This document shows positions 1-8,304 of a stretch of 64,000 nucleotides of DNA, piece after piece. The DNA is taken from NCBI RefSeq assembly GCF_000721265.1, contig NZ_JOFZ01000012.1, positions 496,001 to 560,000 on the forward strand. The letters run 5' to 3'. The position numbers and the translations under genes were made by a program. The stretch's first letter is position 1, and each line of letters starts with the position of its first letter. The notes beneath the pieces were generated by a model. It did no database searches and was not told the DNA's origin. It saw only the letters and a list, made by a program, of their open reading frames with translations. The DNA is from Streptomyces sp. NRRL F-5126 (GTDB lineage: Bacteria; Actinomycetota; Actinomycetes; Streptomycetales; Streptomycetaceae).

Positions 1-96
1 GCGCCGACAGCGGCGAAGGCGCCCTTCCCCGGGCCGAGCCGCGAACCGCGGGCCGACAGTGTGTGCTGGGCACTCCCGCCGTCAGACTTCCAGGCC

Positions 97-297
97 TCAC
101 GGCCCCCGGAGGCACGGTAGCTGGTTGTCATCTGACGTTCCCTTCATAGCTTTGACGGTGATGTCACGCAGCAGGGCTCGTCCCATGAACACCGCGCGCG
201 CCGGCGGGTGGGCCGCCGCGTCGCGCATGAGCACGCCGGAGGTGACGTCCAGGAGGTCGATGCCCGCGGAGGCCGGTTCCTCGGCGAACGCGAACAT
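97..297 (-). pseudogene. Remnant of an Old Yellow Enzyme (NADH:flavin oxidoreductase) gene
   Basis: This short reading frame holds two islands that resemble the C-terminal barrel of OYE-family enzymes. GIDLLDVTSGVL looks like the strand normally written as GVDLIDVSSG. Shortly after it, AVFMGRALLRD looks like the FMN-phosphate-binding segment (IGRELLRDP). In intact enzymes these two stretches are many residues apart, so the middle of the barrel seems deleted and neither end of the gene is present. The ATG at 297 is one possible start; a GTG at 309 lies inside a palindrome. It reads in the same direction as the GntR gene upstream and is probably debris of that regulator's old target pathway. 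The assignment rests only on these two motifs. Confidence 0.4.
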
Positions 298-374
298 CGC
301 AGTGATCACTGCGTTAAAAAGGAGCGTAGCACAAACGCATCGATCGATGCATTAAAAAAGCAACGATCACTGCG
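298..374. promoter_or_regulatory. Cluster of palindromes in an AT-rich patch (candidate operators)
   Basis: Positions 298-313 form a perfect 16-base palindrome, CGCAGTGATCACTGCG. Positions 337-350 form a second perfect palindrome, GCATCGATCGATGC. The half-site GATCACTGCG occurs at 304-313 and again at 365-374. The patch is much more AT-rich than its surroundings, with runs of A at 316-320 and 354-359. It lies between the end of the GntR/FCD gene and the OYE remnant, so it may be the old operator region of the remnant. That it binds the neighbouring GntR protein is inference. Confidence 0.4.
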
Positions 375-394
375 CCACTGGTCGTCCGACTGCG

Positions 395-1075
395 TTACAC
401 CGCGCCCTCGTCGCCGTCCGCGATCACCGTGCGCAGCGCCTGAGCCGTGCGATCGGTGTGCTGGGCCAGCAGCGTGGTCGCGGCGTCGACGTCGCCACGC
501 AGAACGGCGTCCGCCAGATGCTGGTGCTCGCCGGGGATGTCACGGTCGAAGTCGTGCCCCACCACCCGGGACCACCGGCGGTACAGCGCGGCAGCGTCGC
601 GCAGGGTGAGCGCGGCGGCCAGCAGATGCGAGTTGCCGCAACCGTCGAGCAAGGACTGGTGGAAGCGCTCGTGGACGGCGAACCACTCGCCGTTCAACGT
701 GCCGTCCGGCAGCACGAGCGGCGTGCCGGCCAGGCGGTGGTGGGCGGCGACCACGGACGCCTGCCAGTCGAGGTTGCCGCGCGCCATGGAACGGCGCAGC
801 ACGATCGTCTCGATCTCGATGCGCGCCTCGGTGAGTTGGTCGAGGTCCCCGAGGGACACGGTGACCACGCTGAATCCCTGCTGCGGTGCCGCGCGGACCA
901 GCCGCTGTTCCGACAGGCGCGTAAGGGCCTCACGGACGACCGACTGACTCACCGAGAACCGCTGGGCCAGCTCCACCAGCCGCAGTCGCTGCCCGGGCCG
1001 CAGGTCGCCCCGGAAGATCTCCTCGCGAATCCGAACGTAGACGGCACCCGCTCGCGTCAGCTTCTCACCGGTCAT
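395..1075 (-). CDS. GntR family transcriptional regulator, FCD subfamily
   Basis: The 226-residue protein has an N-terminal GntR winged helix (about residues 8-75), with the typical segments AGAVYVRIREEIFRGDL, LRLVELAQRFSVSQSVVREAL and LSEQRLV. An all-helical FCD effector domain follows (about 90-215) with AHHRL, FHQSLLDGCGN and EHQHLADAVLRGD, the positions that usually carry metal or ligand-binding His and Asp. FCD regulators mostly repress catabolic operons and respond to small organic acids. It starts at ATG 1075, is divergent from the broken acetoacetyl-CoA synthetase gene, and shares an intergenic inverted repeat with it. It probably once regulated that gene; the ligand is unknown. Confidence 0.85.
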   Translation of the reverse strand: MTGEKLTRAGAVYVRIREEIFRGDLRPGQRLRLVELAQRFSVSQSVVREALTRLSEQRLVRAAPQQGFSVVTVSLGDLDQLTEARIEIETIVLRRSMARGNLDWQASVVAAHHRLAGTPLVLPDGTLNGEWFAVHERFHQSLLDGCGNSHLLAAALTLRDAAALYRRWSRVVGHDFDRDIPGEHQHLADAVLRGDVDAATTLLAQHTDRTAQALRTVIADGDEGAV

Positions 1076-1115
1076 GGCCAGGCACCCTAGCAGGAAAAAC
1101 GACAGATGGATAACT

Positions 1116-1142
1116 TATCGTTAATCTATTGCGTTAACGATA
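1116..1142. promoter_or_regulatory. Inverted repeat between divergent genes, candidate GntR operator
   Basis: Nine-base arms TATCGTTAA (1116-1124) and TTAACGATA (1134-1142) are separated by nine bases. The stretch is unusually AT-rich and lies in the 114-base gap between the GntR start (1075) and the acetoacetyl-CoA synthetase start (1190). This is where a GntR regulator would control itself and its divergent target. Binding is inferred. Confidence 0.5.
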
Positions 1143-1189
1143 GATGGAGCGGAGACTGTAGCGCAAGCGCAAGAGGTGGGAGACGCACC

Positions 1190-2922
1190 ATGAGTACGCC
1201 CCAGCAGGCGGACGCGGCCCCGGTGGAACCGATCTGGCAGCCCGCCACGCACCCGGCCGGAAGGCCGCGCATCAGCGAGTTCGCCGACCTCGTGGGCCGC
1301 AAGACCGGCATCACCCATCCCGACTACGAGTCACTGTGGAAGTGGTCGACCGAGGACCTCGCCGGCTTCTGGGTCGCTGTCGCCGAGTTCTTCGACATCC
1401 GGACCACCGGCGTGTGGCTGCAGGCGCTGGACGACGCCCCCATGCCGGCGACCCGCTGGTTTCCCGGCGCCCGCCTCAACTACGCCGAACACGCCCTGCG
1501 TACCGGTGACCCCGCCGGGGCCGCACTGATCTCGGTCAGCGAGGACGGCACCACCGCCACCACCACGTGGCGGGAACTGCGCGACCAGGTCGGCGCCTTG
1601 TCCGGCTGGCTGCGCGAACAGGGAGTCACCGCGGGAGACCGGGTGGTGGGATACCTGCCCAACACCGTCCACGCCGTCGTCGCCTTCCTCGCCTCTGCCG
1701 CCATCGGCGCCATCTGGTCCGTCTGCGACCAGGACTACAGCGCCTCGGGCGCGGCGGCCCGCTTCGGCCGGCTCGAACCCGTCGTGCTCGTCACCGCCGA
1801 CGGCTACCGCAGGCAGGGCCGAGACCACGACCGGCGGGCGGAAGTCAGGAAGCTGCGCGACGCCCTGCCCACCGTCCGCGCCGTCGTCCACGTCCCCGTA
1901 CTGGGCCTGCCACTGCCCGGGCACAGCCGTGCCACCACCTGGCGGCAGGCGACGGCCCGTCCCGCGGAGCCGTCGTTCGAGAAGCTGCCCTTCGACGCCC
2001 CGCTGTGGGTGCTGTTCTCCTCCGGCACGACCGGCACCCCCAAAGGCATCGTCCACGGCCACGGCGGCGTGCTCCTCGACCACAGCAAGCTCCTGGGCCT
2101 CCACCTCGACCTGCGCCCGGGTGACCGTTTCCTCTGGCACACCACGACGAACTGGATGATGTGGAACATGGTCGTCTCGGGCCTGCTCGTGGGCGCGACC
2201 ATCGTCCTCTACGACGGCAGCCCCACCGCGCCTTCGCCGGCAGCGCCCCGACCACCCCCGTCTGGCCCGGCGAGATCTCCGCCCCGCTGCTCGGCGTCGC
2301 TCTGCAGGCCTACGACCCCCACGGCGACGCCGTCACCGATGCGGTGGGGGAACTCGTCGTCACCCGCCCCATGCCGTCGATGCCGCTGTACTTCTGGAAC
2401 GACCCCGACGGCTCCTCCTACCGGGCGGCCTACTTCGGCGTCTACCGGGAAGTGTGGCGCCACGGCGATCGGATGATCCGCACCCGCCGGGGCAGCGTCA
2501 TCGTCCCCGGCCGGTCGGACTCCGCGCTCAGCCGCTACGGCGTCCACCTGAGCAGTGCCGACGTCTACGCGGTGGTCGACCTCATCCCGGGCATTCGCGA
2601 GAGTCTCGTCGTCACGGCGGCACACCCCGACGGCGACTGGACGCCCCTGTTCGTCGTCATGGAGCCGGGACTGAGCCTCACCGGCGAAGTGCGCCAAGCC
2701 GTCATCTCCGCGATCAGGACCGAGGCGTCACCCCGTCACGTCCCCGACGCGATCATCGAGGTCCCTGCCCTGCCCCATACCCGTACGGGCAAGAGGCCGG
2801 AGGTCCCCGTCAAGCGCCTGCTGGAAGGCTCCCGCCCGGACCAGGTCGTCGACCGTGAGGCGATCGACGACATCCACGCCCTGGAGTACCTCGCCCGCTT
2901 CGCACCGCCCCGCACCCCCTGA
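1190..2922 (+). pseudogene. acsA: Acetoacetyl-CoA synthetase, disrupted by internal deletion and frameshift
   Basis: The first part (1190 to about 2215) encodes the N-terminal two thirds of an ANL-superfamily acetoacetyl-CoA synthetase, including the nucleotide-binding loop SSGTTGTPKGIVHGHGG and NWMMWNMVVSGLLVGATIVL, and ends at YDGSP. The rest is in another frame (about 2225-2922) and continues with AFAGSAPTTPVWPGEISAPL, the hinge region HGDRMIRT and the catalytic-lysine region PHTRTGKRPEVPVK. Family members have about 85 more residues between these points, so roughly 250 bases are missing and the frame is shifted. Neither half can make an active enzyme. The intact enzyme activates acetoacetate to acetoacetyl-CoA. 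ATG 1190 follows GGGAG and is preferred to the upstream ATG at 1106. Confidence 0.85.
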
Positions 2923-3063
2923 ACCGCCCACCGGCCCACGCGGCCGGCGTGGGCACCGAACCCGGGTCCTGTCGGCGAGCGGCAGCGCAGAACCGCACGT
3001 CTGCCAGGGACACATGAGGGTATGTCCGGTCCACTCGCCCGGTCATGGCACGGACCCGGCCAG

Positions 3064-3097
3064 GTGTGCGGTGCTCGGCGCGCCGAGCACCGCACAC
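3064..3097. terminator. Bidirectional terminator-like perfect palindrome
   Basis: A perfect 34-base palindrome with 17-base arms (left arm GTGTGCGGTGCTCGGCG) sits between the convergent acetoacetyl-CoA synthetase pseudogene and the phosphatase gene. Position and strength suit a factor-independent terminator for both strands; there is no U-tract, as is usual in streptomycetes. Confidence 0.65.
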
Positions 3098-3153
3098 CGT
3101 CCCCGGCTTGCGCCGGGGCCGACGGCGGCGTTGGTGTTGGCGTGATGCGCGTT

Positions 3154-5394
3154 TCACGTGGTGGCGAGTTCGAACCAGGTCGTCTTGCCGCGACCCGACG
3201 GTGATGTCCCCCACGCGGATGCCATGGCGTCGACGATGAGCATGCCCCTTCCGGATTCGGCGAGGTCGTCGGTCGCCTCCTCGGCCCCCACGACGGCCAC
3301 GACGACGGGCGGGCGCGGATCGCTGTCCCGCACGTCGACCCGGATCCGGTCGGGGTAGCGCCGCATCCTCACGTCGACGTCGCTTTCGGCGTGTATCAGC
3401 GCGTTGGTCACGACTTCCGACAACAGCAGTTGCAACTCGTCGGCCTGCGAACCGAGTTGCCAGTCCTCCAGGTCCTCCTGGAGGAAGTGCCGAAGCTCGC
3501 GCACCTCTTGCAGGTCGTGGCGCTGGATGGCGACCCTGGCGATCCGTGCGCGCTGCGCGTCGCGCAGGCCTTCGTAGCGTACGAGCAGCAGCGCGACATC
3601 GTCGGCGCGATGGCCGTCGCAGTTCGCCGACATGATGTCGTCGGCAAGGTCCTCAAGGTCCTTGTCCCGCTCTTCGGCGAGGAGGCGTACCAGCCGCGCC
3701 GGGCCGGCCTCGCTGTTCGGCCGGCGCCGGCCGGCTACCAGCCCGTCGGTGTGCAGGGCGATGACCGCCCCGGGCTCCAGCGTCTCGCGGTGTTGACCGT
3801 ACACGGCCGCTGCGTCGACGCCGAGGGGCGGGCCCACGCGGACTTCGGGCACGACGACACGGCCGTCCGGATTCACGAGCACGGGGATCGGGTGGCCGGC
3901 GCTGGCGATGCGCGACGTTCCGGTTTCCGGGTCGAGCCACATGCAGCAACAGGTCGCGAACAGGTCGCTGTCAAGACCGGCGAGGAGTTCGTTGGCACGG
4001 TCCAGGGTGATCGCCGGGTCATGGCCTTCCCGCGCGTAAGCACGCACGGCGCTGCGCAGTTGGCCCATGACGGCCGCGGCCTCGATGTTGTGCCCCTCGA
4101 CGTCGCCGATCACCAGCCCGACCCGACCGTTCGGCAAGTTGATCAGGTCGTACCAGTCACCACCCACTTGGGCGCTCTCCGCAGCCGGCAGATAGCGTCC
4201 GGTGGCGACGATGGACTCCAAGTGGGGCAGCCTGCCGGGCAGGAGACTGCGCTGCATGCTCTGCGCCAGACGGTGTTCGGCCTCGTGGGAGCGCGTCCTC
4301 TCCAGCGACTGGGCGACATGGCCCATCATGATCATGATGACCGCGAGTTCCTCGTTGCCCAGCCGACCCGGGCGATCGCTCACCGCGACGCAGCACCCGA
4401 TCGATCGCCCGTCCACGACCAGGGGGAGGAACCAGGTCGCGCCCGCGTCCCGGTAGCGGCCCAGATCGGGATAGGCCGCGTGCAGCTCACGGCCCGACGC
4501 GAACAGCAGTGGCTGGACGCCCACAGCCGCGTCATTCTCGGGGGCACTTCGCGTGAGCAGCAGCCCATCGATGTCCCGGCGGTCCCCTTCGCCGAAACCC
4601 GCCGAAGCGGTGACACGCAGTCGAGCGTTCTCGGCCAGGCACAACGCGACGGACCGTGCTCCGAACGGCAAGGCGACGTGGCGCCGTACGATGCCGATCA
4701 CGTCACGGAGACTCACCGCGCCGGTGAGCTCCATCGCGATTCGATGGAGCTGATAGAGGAATGTGGTGCTCCTGTGCCAGTCGCACGGCGCCCCCTCACC
4801 CACCGGGCCGTCCTGCGGTGCTCCGGGCGGGACCGGTGTGCCCGAGGAGATCGGGACGAACGCGGGGACCGCCGGCGCGACCGGGGCCTTGCCGGCGTCG
4901 GCGGCGCGCTCGATGCGCTCGGCGATCTCGTCCGCCACCTCCCGCAGGCGGCTGAGCGACGCCGGGGAAATGCTCCTGGGCGGCAGCCAGCGCAGGGTCA
5001 GCGCCCCGAATCGCCGACGGGGGGTGCGCAGCGGCACGGAGGCAGCCGTCATCGGGGCCGGCACCGACTGCACAAGCGCCGGCTCGTCGCGGACCAGGGC
5101 ACGCAGCTCCGTGAAGTCGCTCACGACGATCTGCCCTGTCCGGTGGGCCTCGGCCGTCGAGTAGCGCATGTCGTCCGAGGGCATCCCCGGGGTGAGCGTG
5201 AACGCCAGGGGCGTGTCCACGGCCATCGCTGCCGCCAAGGACCGTCCGTCCGCTGCCAGCAGGTAGATGGTCGCGGTCTGCGCTTGGAGCATCTCGCGAG
5301 CGTGCCGGAGAGCGTCACCCACCGTCGCGCAGCCGTACATGCCGATGGACTCGGCAGTCAGGGGAGCGGTGGGTTCCACGGTTTCCCCATCCAT
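3154..5394 (-). CDS. GAF-domain SpoIIE-type PP2C phosphatase with C-terminal anti-sigma-like ATPase
   Basis: The 746-residue protein has four recognisable parts. Two GAF-like sensor regions lie at about residues 20-165 and 225-375. The SpoIIE/PP2C phosphatase core (about 395-600) has GGDWYDL, VIGDVEGHNIEAA and SAGHPIPVL, which supply the metal-binding Asp residues. A HATPase_c domain related to RsbW/SpoIIAB (about 615-740) has LLLSEVVTNALIHAES and SGRGMLIVDAMA. Such proteins act in partner-switching cascades: the phosphatase dephosphorylates anti-sigma antagonists and the ATPase can bind or phosphorylate them. ATG 5394 gives MDGETVEP; an upstream in-frame ATG at 5526 would run into the RNase P RNA gene and is rejected. 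No partner gene is adjacent. Confidence 0.85.
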   Translation of the reverse strand: MDGETVEPTAPLTAESIGMYGCATVGDALRHAREMLQAQTATIYLLAADGRSLAAAMAVDTPLAFTLTPGMPSDDMRYSTAEAHRTGQIVVSDFTELRALVRDEPALVQSVPAPMTAASVPLRTPRRRFGALTLRWLPPRSISPASLSRLREVADEIAERIERAADAGKAPVAPAVPAFVPISSGTPVPPGAPQDGPVGEGAPCDWHRSTTFLYQLHRIAMELTGAVSLRDVIGIVRRHVALPFGARSVALCLAENARLRVTASAGFGEGDRRDIDGLLLTRSAPENDAAVGVQPLLFASGRELHAAYPDLGRYRDAGATWFLPLVVDGRSIGCCVAVSDRPGRLGNEELAVIMIMMGHVAQSLERTRSHEAEHRLAQSMQRSLLPGRLPHLESIVATGRYLPAAESAQVGGDWYDLINLPNGRVGLVIGDVEGHNIEAAAVMGQLRSAVRAYAREGHDPAITLDRANELLAGLDSDLFATCCCMWLDPETGTSRIASAGHPIPVLVNPDGRVVVPEVRVGPPLGVDAAAVYGQHRETLEPGAVIALHTDGLVAGRRRPNSEAGPARLVRLLAEERDKDLEDLADDIMSANCDGHRADDVALLLVRYEGLRDAQRARIARVAIQRHDLQEVRELRHFLQEDLEDWQLGSQADELQLLLSEVVTNALIHAESDVDVRMRRYPDRIRVDVRDSDPRPPVVVAVVGAEEATDDLAESGRGMLIVDAMASAWGTSPSGRGKTTWFELATT

Positions 5395-5460
5395 GCGTCC
5401 ATCATAGGCGGGACCGTTGGACGGCGTACTCTCCCGCGACGAAGGCGCAGGTAGGGGGCA

Positions 5461-5862
5461 GACGAGTCGGCCTGTACGCCGGGTTCTGTCGTCCGGTCGC
5501 CTCGCGGCGGCCGGCGAGACGGCCATCCATCTAGGGCCGGCGTTGCCACCGGCCTCGTGCGGTCCACCCGCGGACTCGGGCGGGCAGCCCTCGAACGTCC
5601 GCGCAGAGCCGCCTCGCGGCGGCCCCTCTTGACCTTGCTCCGGGTGGGGTTTACCCAGCCGCCCGAGTCGCCTCGGGCGCTGGTGGTCTCTTACACCACC
5701 GTTTCACCCTTACCCGGCACCGAAGTGCCGGGCGGTTTGTTTTCTGTGGCACTGTCCCGCGGGTCACCCCGGGTGGCCGTTAGCCACCACCCTGCCCTGT
5801 GGAGCCCGGACGTTCCTCGGCGGGACCGGTGATCCCGACGCGGCCGTCCGGCCGACTCGTCT
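5461..5862 (-). ncRNA. rnpB: RNase P RNA component, bacterial type A
   Basis: Read on the minus strand, the roughly 400-base segment begins and ends with complementary sequences that form P1 (ACGAGTCGGCC near 5860 and GGCCGACTCGT near 5462). It carries the conserved 5' stretch GAGGAACGTCCGGGCTCC, the core GGTAAGGGTGAAACGG, CCGGAGCAAGGTCAAGAGG, and the 3' stretch GACAGAACCCGGCGTACAGG. These are hallmarks of the catalytic RNA that removes 5' leaders from tRNA precursors. Several open reading frames cross it in all frames and should be ignored. The ends are set from the P1 pairing and may be off by several bases. Confidence 0.93.
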
Positions 5863-5998
5863 GCCGTGTCCGACATGCTACCGGTCGCGGCGGGTCCCCG
5901 GCACCGGCGCAGGCCTTCGCCGCCTTGTGCGGGTGTCGCCTACGCTGACTGGCTGCGGGCGGGAGTCCCGCCCAGTCACGCCCCGAGGAGTCACCGCC

Positions 5999-6805
5999 GT
6001 GCTCGTGCTGCTGCCGCCGTCCGAAGGAAAGGCCGCGCCCGGACGCGGTGCGCCGCTGAAGGGCGAGGCCCTGTCGCTGCCGGGCCTCGCCCCCGCACGC
6101 GCCGCCGTCCTTGACGAGCTCGTGGAGCTGTGCTCGGCCGACGAGGACAAGGCGCGCGAGGTGCTGGGCCTGAGCGAGGGCCTGCGCGGCGAGGTGGCGA
6201 AGAACGCCGCGCTGCGCACCGCGGGCACGCGTCCCGCGGGCGAGATCTACACGGGAGTGCTGTACGACGCGCTCGGCCTCGGCACGCTCGACGCCGCCGC
6301 GAAGCGCCGCGCCGCTTCGTCGCTGCTGATCTTCTCCGGCCTGTGGGGCGCTGTACGCGTGAGTGACCGCATCCCGTCGTACCGCTGCTCGATGGGCGTG
6401 AAACTGCCCGGTCTTGGCGCACTGGGTGCGCACTGGCGCGGGCCGATGGCGGCGGTCATGCCGGAGGCCGCGGGCCGCGGGCTCGTGCTCGACCTGCGCT
6501 CGTCCGCGTACGCGGCGGCTTGGCAGCCCAAGGGCGAGCTCGCGGGGCGTACGGCCACGGTGCGGGTGCTCCACGCGCGCGTGGACGAGCGGACGGGCGA
6601 GGAGAAGCGGTCCGTCGTCAGCCACTTCAACAAGGCGACGAAGGGCCGGATCGTCCGCGACCTGCTGACGTCGGGCGCCGCGCCGAAGACGCCGGCCGGA
6701 CTCGTCGGAGCGCTGCGGGACCTCGGCCATACGGTCGAGGCCGAGGAGCCCGCGCGCGCGGGCAGGACCTGGCGCATCGACGTGGTGGTGACCGAGGTTC
6801 ACTGA
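5999..6805 (+). CDS. yaaA: YaaA/UPF0246 family peroxide-stress protein
   Basis: The 268-residue protein matches the UPF0246 (YaaA, DUF328) family from end to end: N-terminal LVLLPPSEGKA, central AGEIYTGVLYDALGL, SLLIFSGLWGAVRVSDRIPSYR, and C-terminal LDLRSSAY and SHFNKATKGRIVRDLL. In Escherichia coli YaaA limits iron-driven DNA damage during hydrogen peroxide stress and binds DNA; the actinomycete role is untested. GTG 5999 follows GAGGAG at 5985-5990 and is chosen over the longer open frame from 5927. The gene is divergent from rnpB and precedes the aldolase gene. Confidence 0.9.
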   Translation: MLVLLPPSEGKAAPGRGAPLKGEALSLPGLAPARAAVLDELVELCSADEDKAREVLGLSEGLRGEVAKNAALRTAGTRPAGEIYTGVLYDALGLGTLDAAAKRRAASSLLIFSGLWGAVRVSDRIPSYRCSMGVKLPGLGALGAHWRGPMAAVMPEAAGRGLVLDLRSSAYAAAWQPKGELAGRTATVRVLHARVDERTGEEKRSVVSHFNKATKGRIVRDLLTSGAAPKTPAGLVGALRDLGHTVEAEEPARAGRTWRIDVVVTEVH

Positions 6806-6828
6806 ACGAATCCGGCCCCCACCTGCTT

Positions 6829-6856
6829 CGTTGCGTACTGCGCAACGGGCGTTGCG
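6829..6856. promoter_or_regulatory. Triple half-site operator-like element upstream of eda
   Basis: CGTTGCG (6829-6835) and CGCAACG (6841-6847) form an inverted repeat with a five-base spacer. A third direct copy, CGTTGCG, lies at 6850-6856. It ends 31 bases before the aldolase start. This resembles sites of dimeric sugar-acid regulators (IclR or GntR type), but the binding protein cannot be named and no regulator gene is adjacent. Confidence 0.4.
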
Positions 6857-6887
6857 TTACGTGCCCATGGCGCGGCAGGATGAGGGC

Positions 6888-7517
6888 ATGACCTCCGTGC
6901 TGGATCTCGCCCCCGTCATCCCCGTCGTCGTCCTCAAGGACGCGCAGGGCGCAGTGCCGCTGGCGCGTGCCCTGGTAGCGGGCGGGCTCCCCGCGATCGA
7001 GGTGACGCTCCGCACGCCGTCCGCGCTCGGCGCCATCGAGGCGATCGCCGCCGAGGTTCCCGAGGCGGTCGTCGGCGCGGGAACGGTCCTCACGCCGGAA
7101 GCCGTGACCGAGTCGGTCGCGGCGGGCGCCCGCTTCCTGGTCAGCCCCGGCTGGACGGACCGCCTGCTCACGGCCATGGAGGCGTCGGGCGTACCGTTCC
7201 TGCCCGGCGTGTCCACCACGAGCGAGGTGGTGGCGCTGCTGGAGCGCGGGGTCACCGAGATGAAGTTCTTCCCCGCGGAGGCCGCGGGCGGCATCCCCTA
7301 CCTGAAGTCCCTGGGCAGCCCGCTCCCCCGCGCCCGGTTCTGCCCGACCGGCGGCATCACCGCCGAGTCCGCGCCCCGGTACCTGGCGCTGCCCAACGTC
7401 AGCTGCGTCGGCGGCACGTGGATGGTGCCGCAGGACGCCGTCGAGGCCGGCGACTGGGACCGCGTCGAGGCGCTCGCCCGCGAGGCGTCGACGCTCCAGG
7501 ACAGCCGCAGGGCGTGA
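6888..7517 (+). CDS. eda: Bifunctional KDPG / 4-hydroxy-2-oxoglutarate aldolase
   Basis: The 209-residue protein is a class I aldolase that splits 2-dehydro-3-deoxy-6-phosphogluconate into pyruvate and glyceraldehyde 3-phosphate (Entner-Doudoroff route). It shows PAIEVTLRT with the catalytic Glu, EMKFFPAEAAGG with the Schiff-base Lys, and CPTGGI in the phosphate-binding region. Length fits the family. ATG 6888 follows AGGATGAGGG; the open frame extends upstream to 6831 but that part is not conserved. A repeated CGTTGCG motif lies just upstream. The gene is convergent with the phosphatase gene at 7561. Confidence 0.92.
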   Translation: MTSVLDLAPVIPVVVLKDAQGAVPLARALVAGGLPAIEVTLRTPSALGAIEAIAAEVPEAVVGAGTVLTPEAVTESVAAGARFLVSPGWTDRLLTAMEASGVPFLPGVSTTSEVVALLERGVTEMKFFPAEAAGGIPYLKSLGSPLPRARFCPTGGITAESAPRYLALPNVSCVGGTWMVPQDAVEAGDWDRVEALAREASTLQDSRRA

Positions 7518-7560
7518 AGTCCCCGACCCGACCCGGCGGCCGGTGCGGTCGCCGGCCCGG

Positions 7561-8298
7561 TCAGTCCAGGTAGGACGTGTCGTTGAAGAGCCTCACGGAC
7601 GCGTTGCCGTCCGCGTAGTACGCCACGACCGAAGCCGACGCGGGCGAGAGTTCCATGCGGAACATGGCCTGCGCAGGGGCCCCGAGTGCGAGGCGGACGA
7701 GCGTCTTGATCGGCGTGACGTGTGTGACGGCCAGGACCGTGCGCCCCGCGTGGCCTGCCACGAGCCGCAGGCGGGCCGCCTCGACGCGTTCGCCGACCGC
7801 GACGAAGCTCTCGCCGCTCCCGGTGGGCGCCGCCTCGGGCGACGCGAGCCAGGCGGTGAGGTCGTCGGCGTACCGCTCGCGCACCTCGGCGAAGGTCAGG
7901 CCCTCCCACGCGCCGAAGTCCGTCTCGCGCAGGCCCTCGTCGACGGTGACGGCGAGCCCGAGGCGTTCGGCGACCGCGTCCGCGGTCTGGCGGCAGCGGC
8001 GCAGCGGGGAGCAGACGATGTCCGAGGCGCTGCCGCGCGCGGCGAACGCGGCGGCCGCGGCCTGCGCCTGGCGGCGTCCTGTGGCGGACAGTTCGGGGTC
8101 CGAGCCGCCGCTGCCCGAGAACCGCTTCTCGGGCGTCAGCGCCGTCTCGCCGTGCCGCAGCAGCAGGAACGTCGTGGGCGCGCCCATGTCGGCGCCTGCA
8201 CCCCAGCCGACGGCGGGCGCGGGTGCGGGCGCCTGTGCTTGTGCTCGTGCTTCTGCGGGCTGACCGCCGCCGGCCAGGGTGTCGTCGTGTGCGGCCAC
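7561..8298 (-). CDS. Histidine phosphatase (CobC-like); RNase HI domain apparently missing
   Basis: The 245-residue protein has a complete histidine-phosphatase domain from about residue 40: FLLLRHGET with the phosphorylated His, CSPLRRCRQTA, ETDFGAWEGLTF and the second catalytic His in AVTHVTPIKT. In streptomycetes the gene at this place, directly after the zinc-ribbon and NIF3 genes, normally encodes a fusion with an N-terminal RNase HI domain of about 150 residues followed by an Ala/Pro linker. Here only a short stretch and an AQAQAPAPAPA linker precede the phosphatase. The gene starts with GTG only six bases after the upstream stop, so there is no room for the RNase domain. It is probably a truncated but possibly still expressed phosphatase. 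Confidence 0.85.
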   Translation of the reverse strand: MAAHDDTLAGGGQPAEARAQAQAPAPAPAVGWGAGADMGAPTTFLLLRHGETALTPEKRFSGSGGSDPELSATGRRQAQAAAAAFAARGSASDIVCSPLRRCRQTADAVAERLGLAVTVDEGLRETDFGAWEGLTFAEVRERYADDLTAWLASPEAAPTGSGESFVAVGERVEAARLRLVAGHAGRTVLAVTHVTPIKTLVRLALGAPAQAMFRMELSPASASVVAYYADGNASVRLFNDTSYLD

Positions 8299-8304
8299 CG
8301 TCGC

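Noticed and set aside
3391..5454. Plus-strand frame of 687 codons
   Set aside because: It is the antisense shadow of the SpoIIE-type phosphatase, which has full domain motifs on the minus strand.
5417..5832. Open frames crossing the RNase P RNA gene
   Set aside because: The sequence has the conserved core and P1 pairing of RNase P RNA; coding there would be coincidental.
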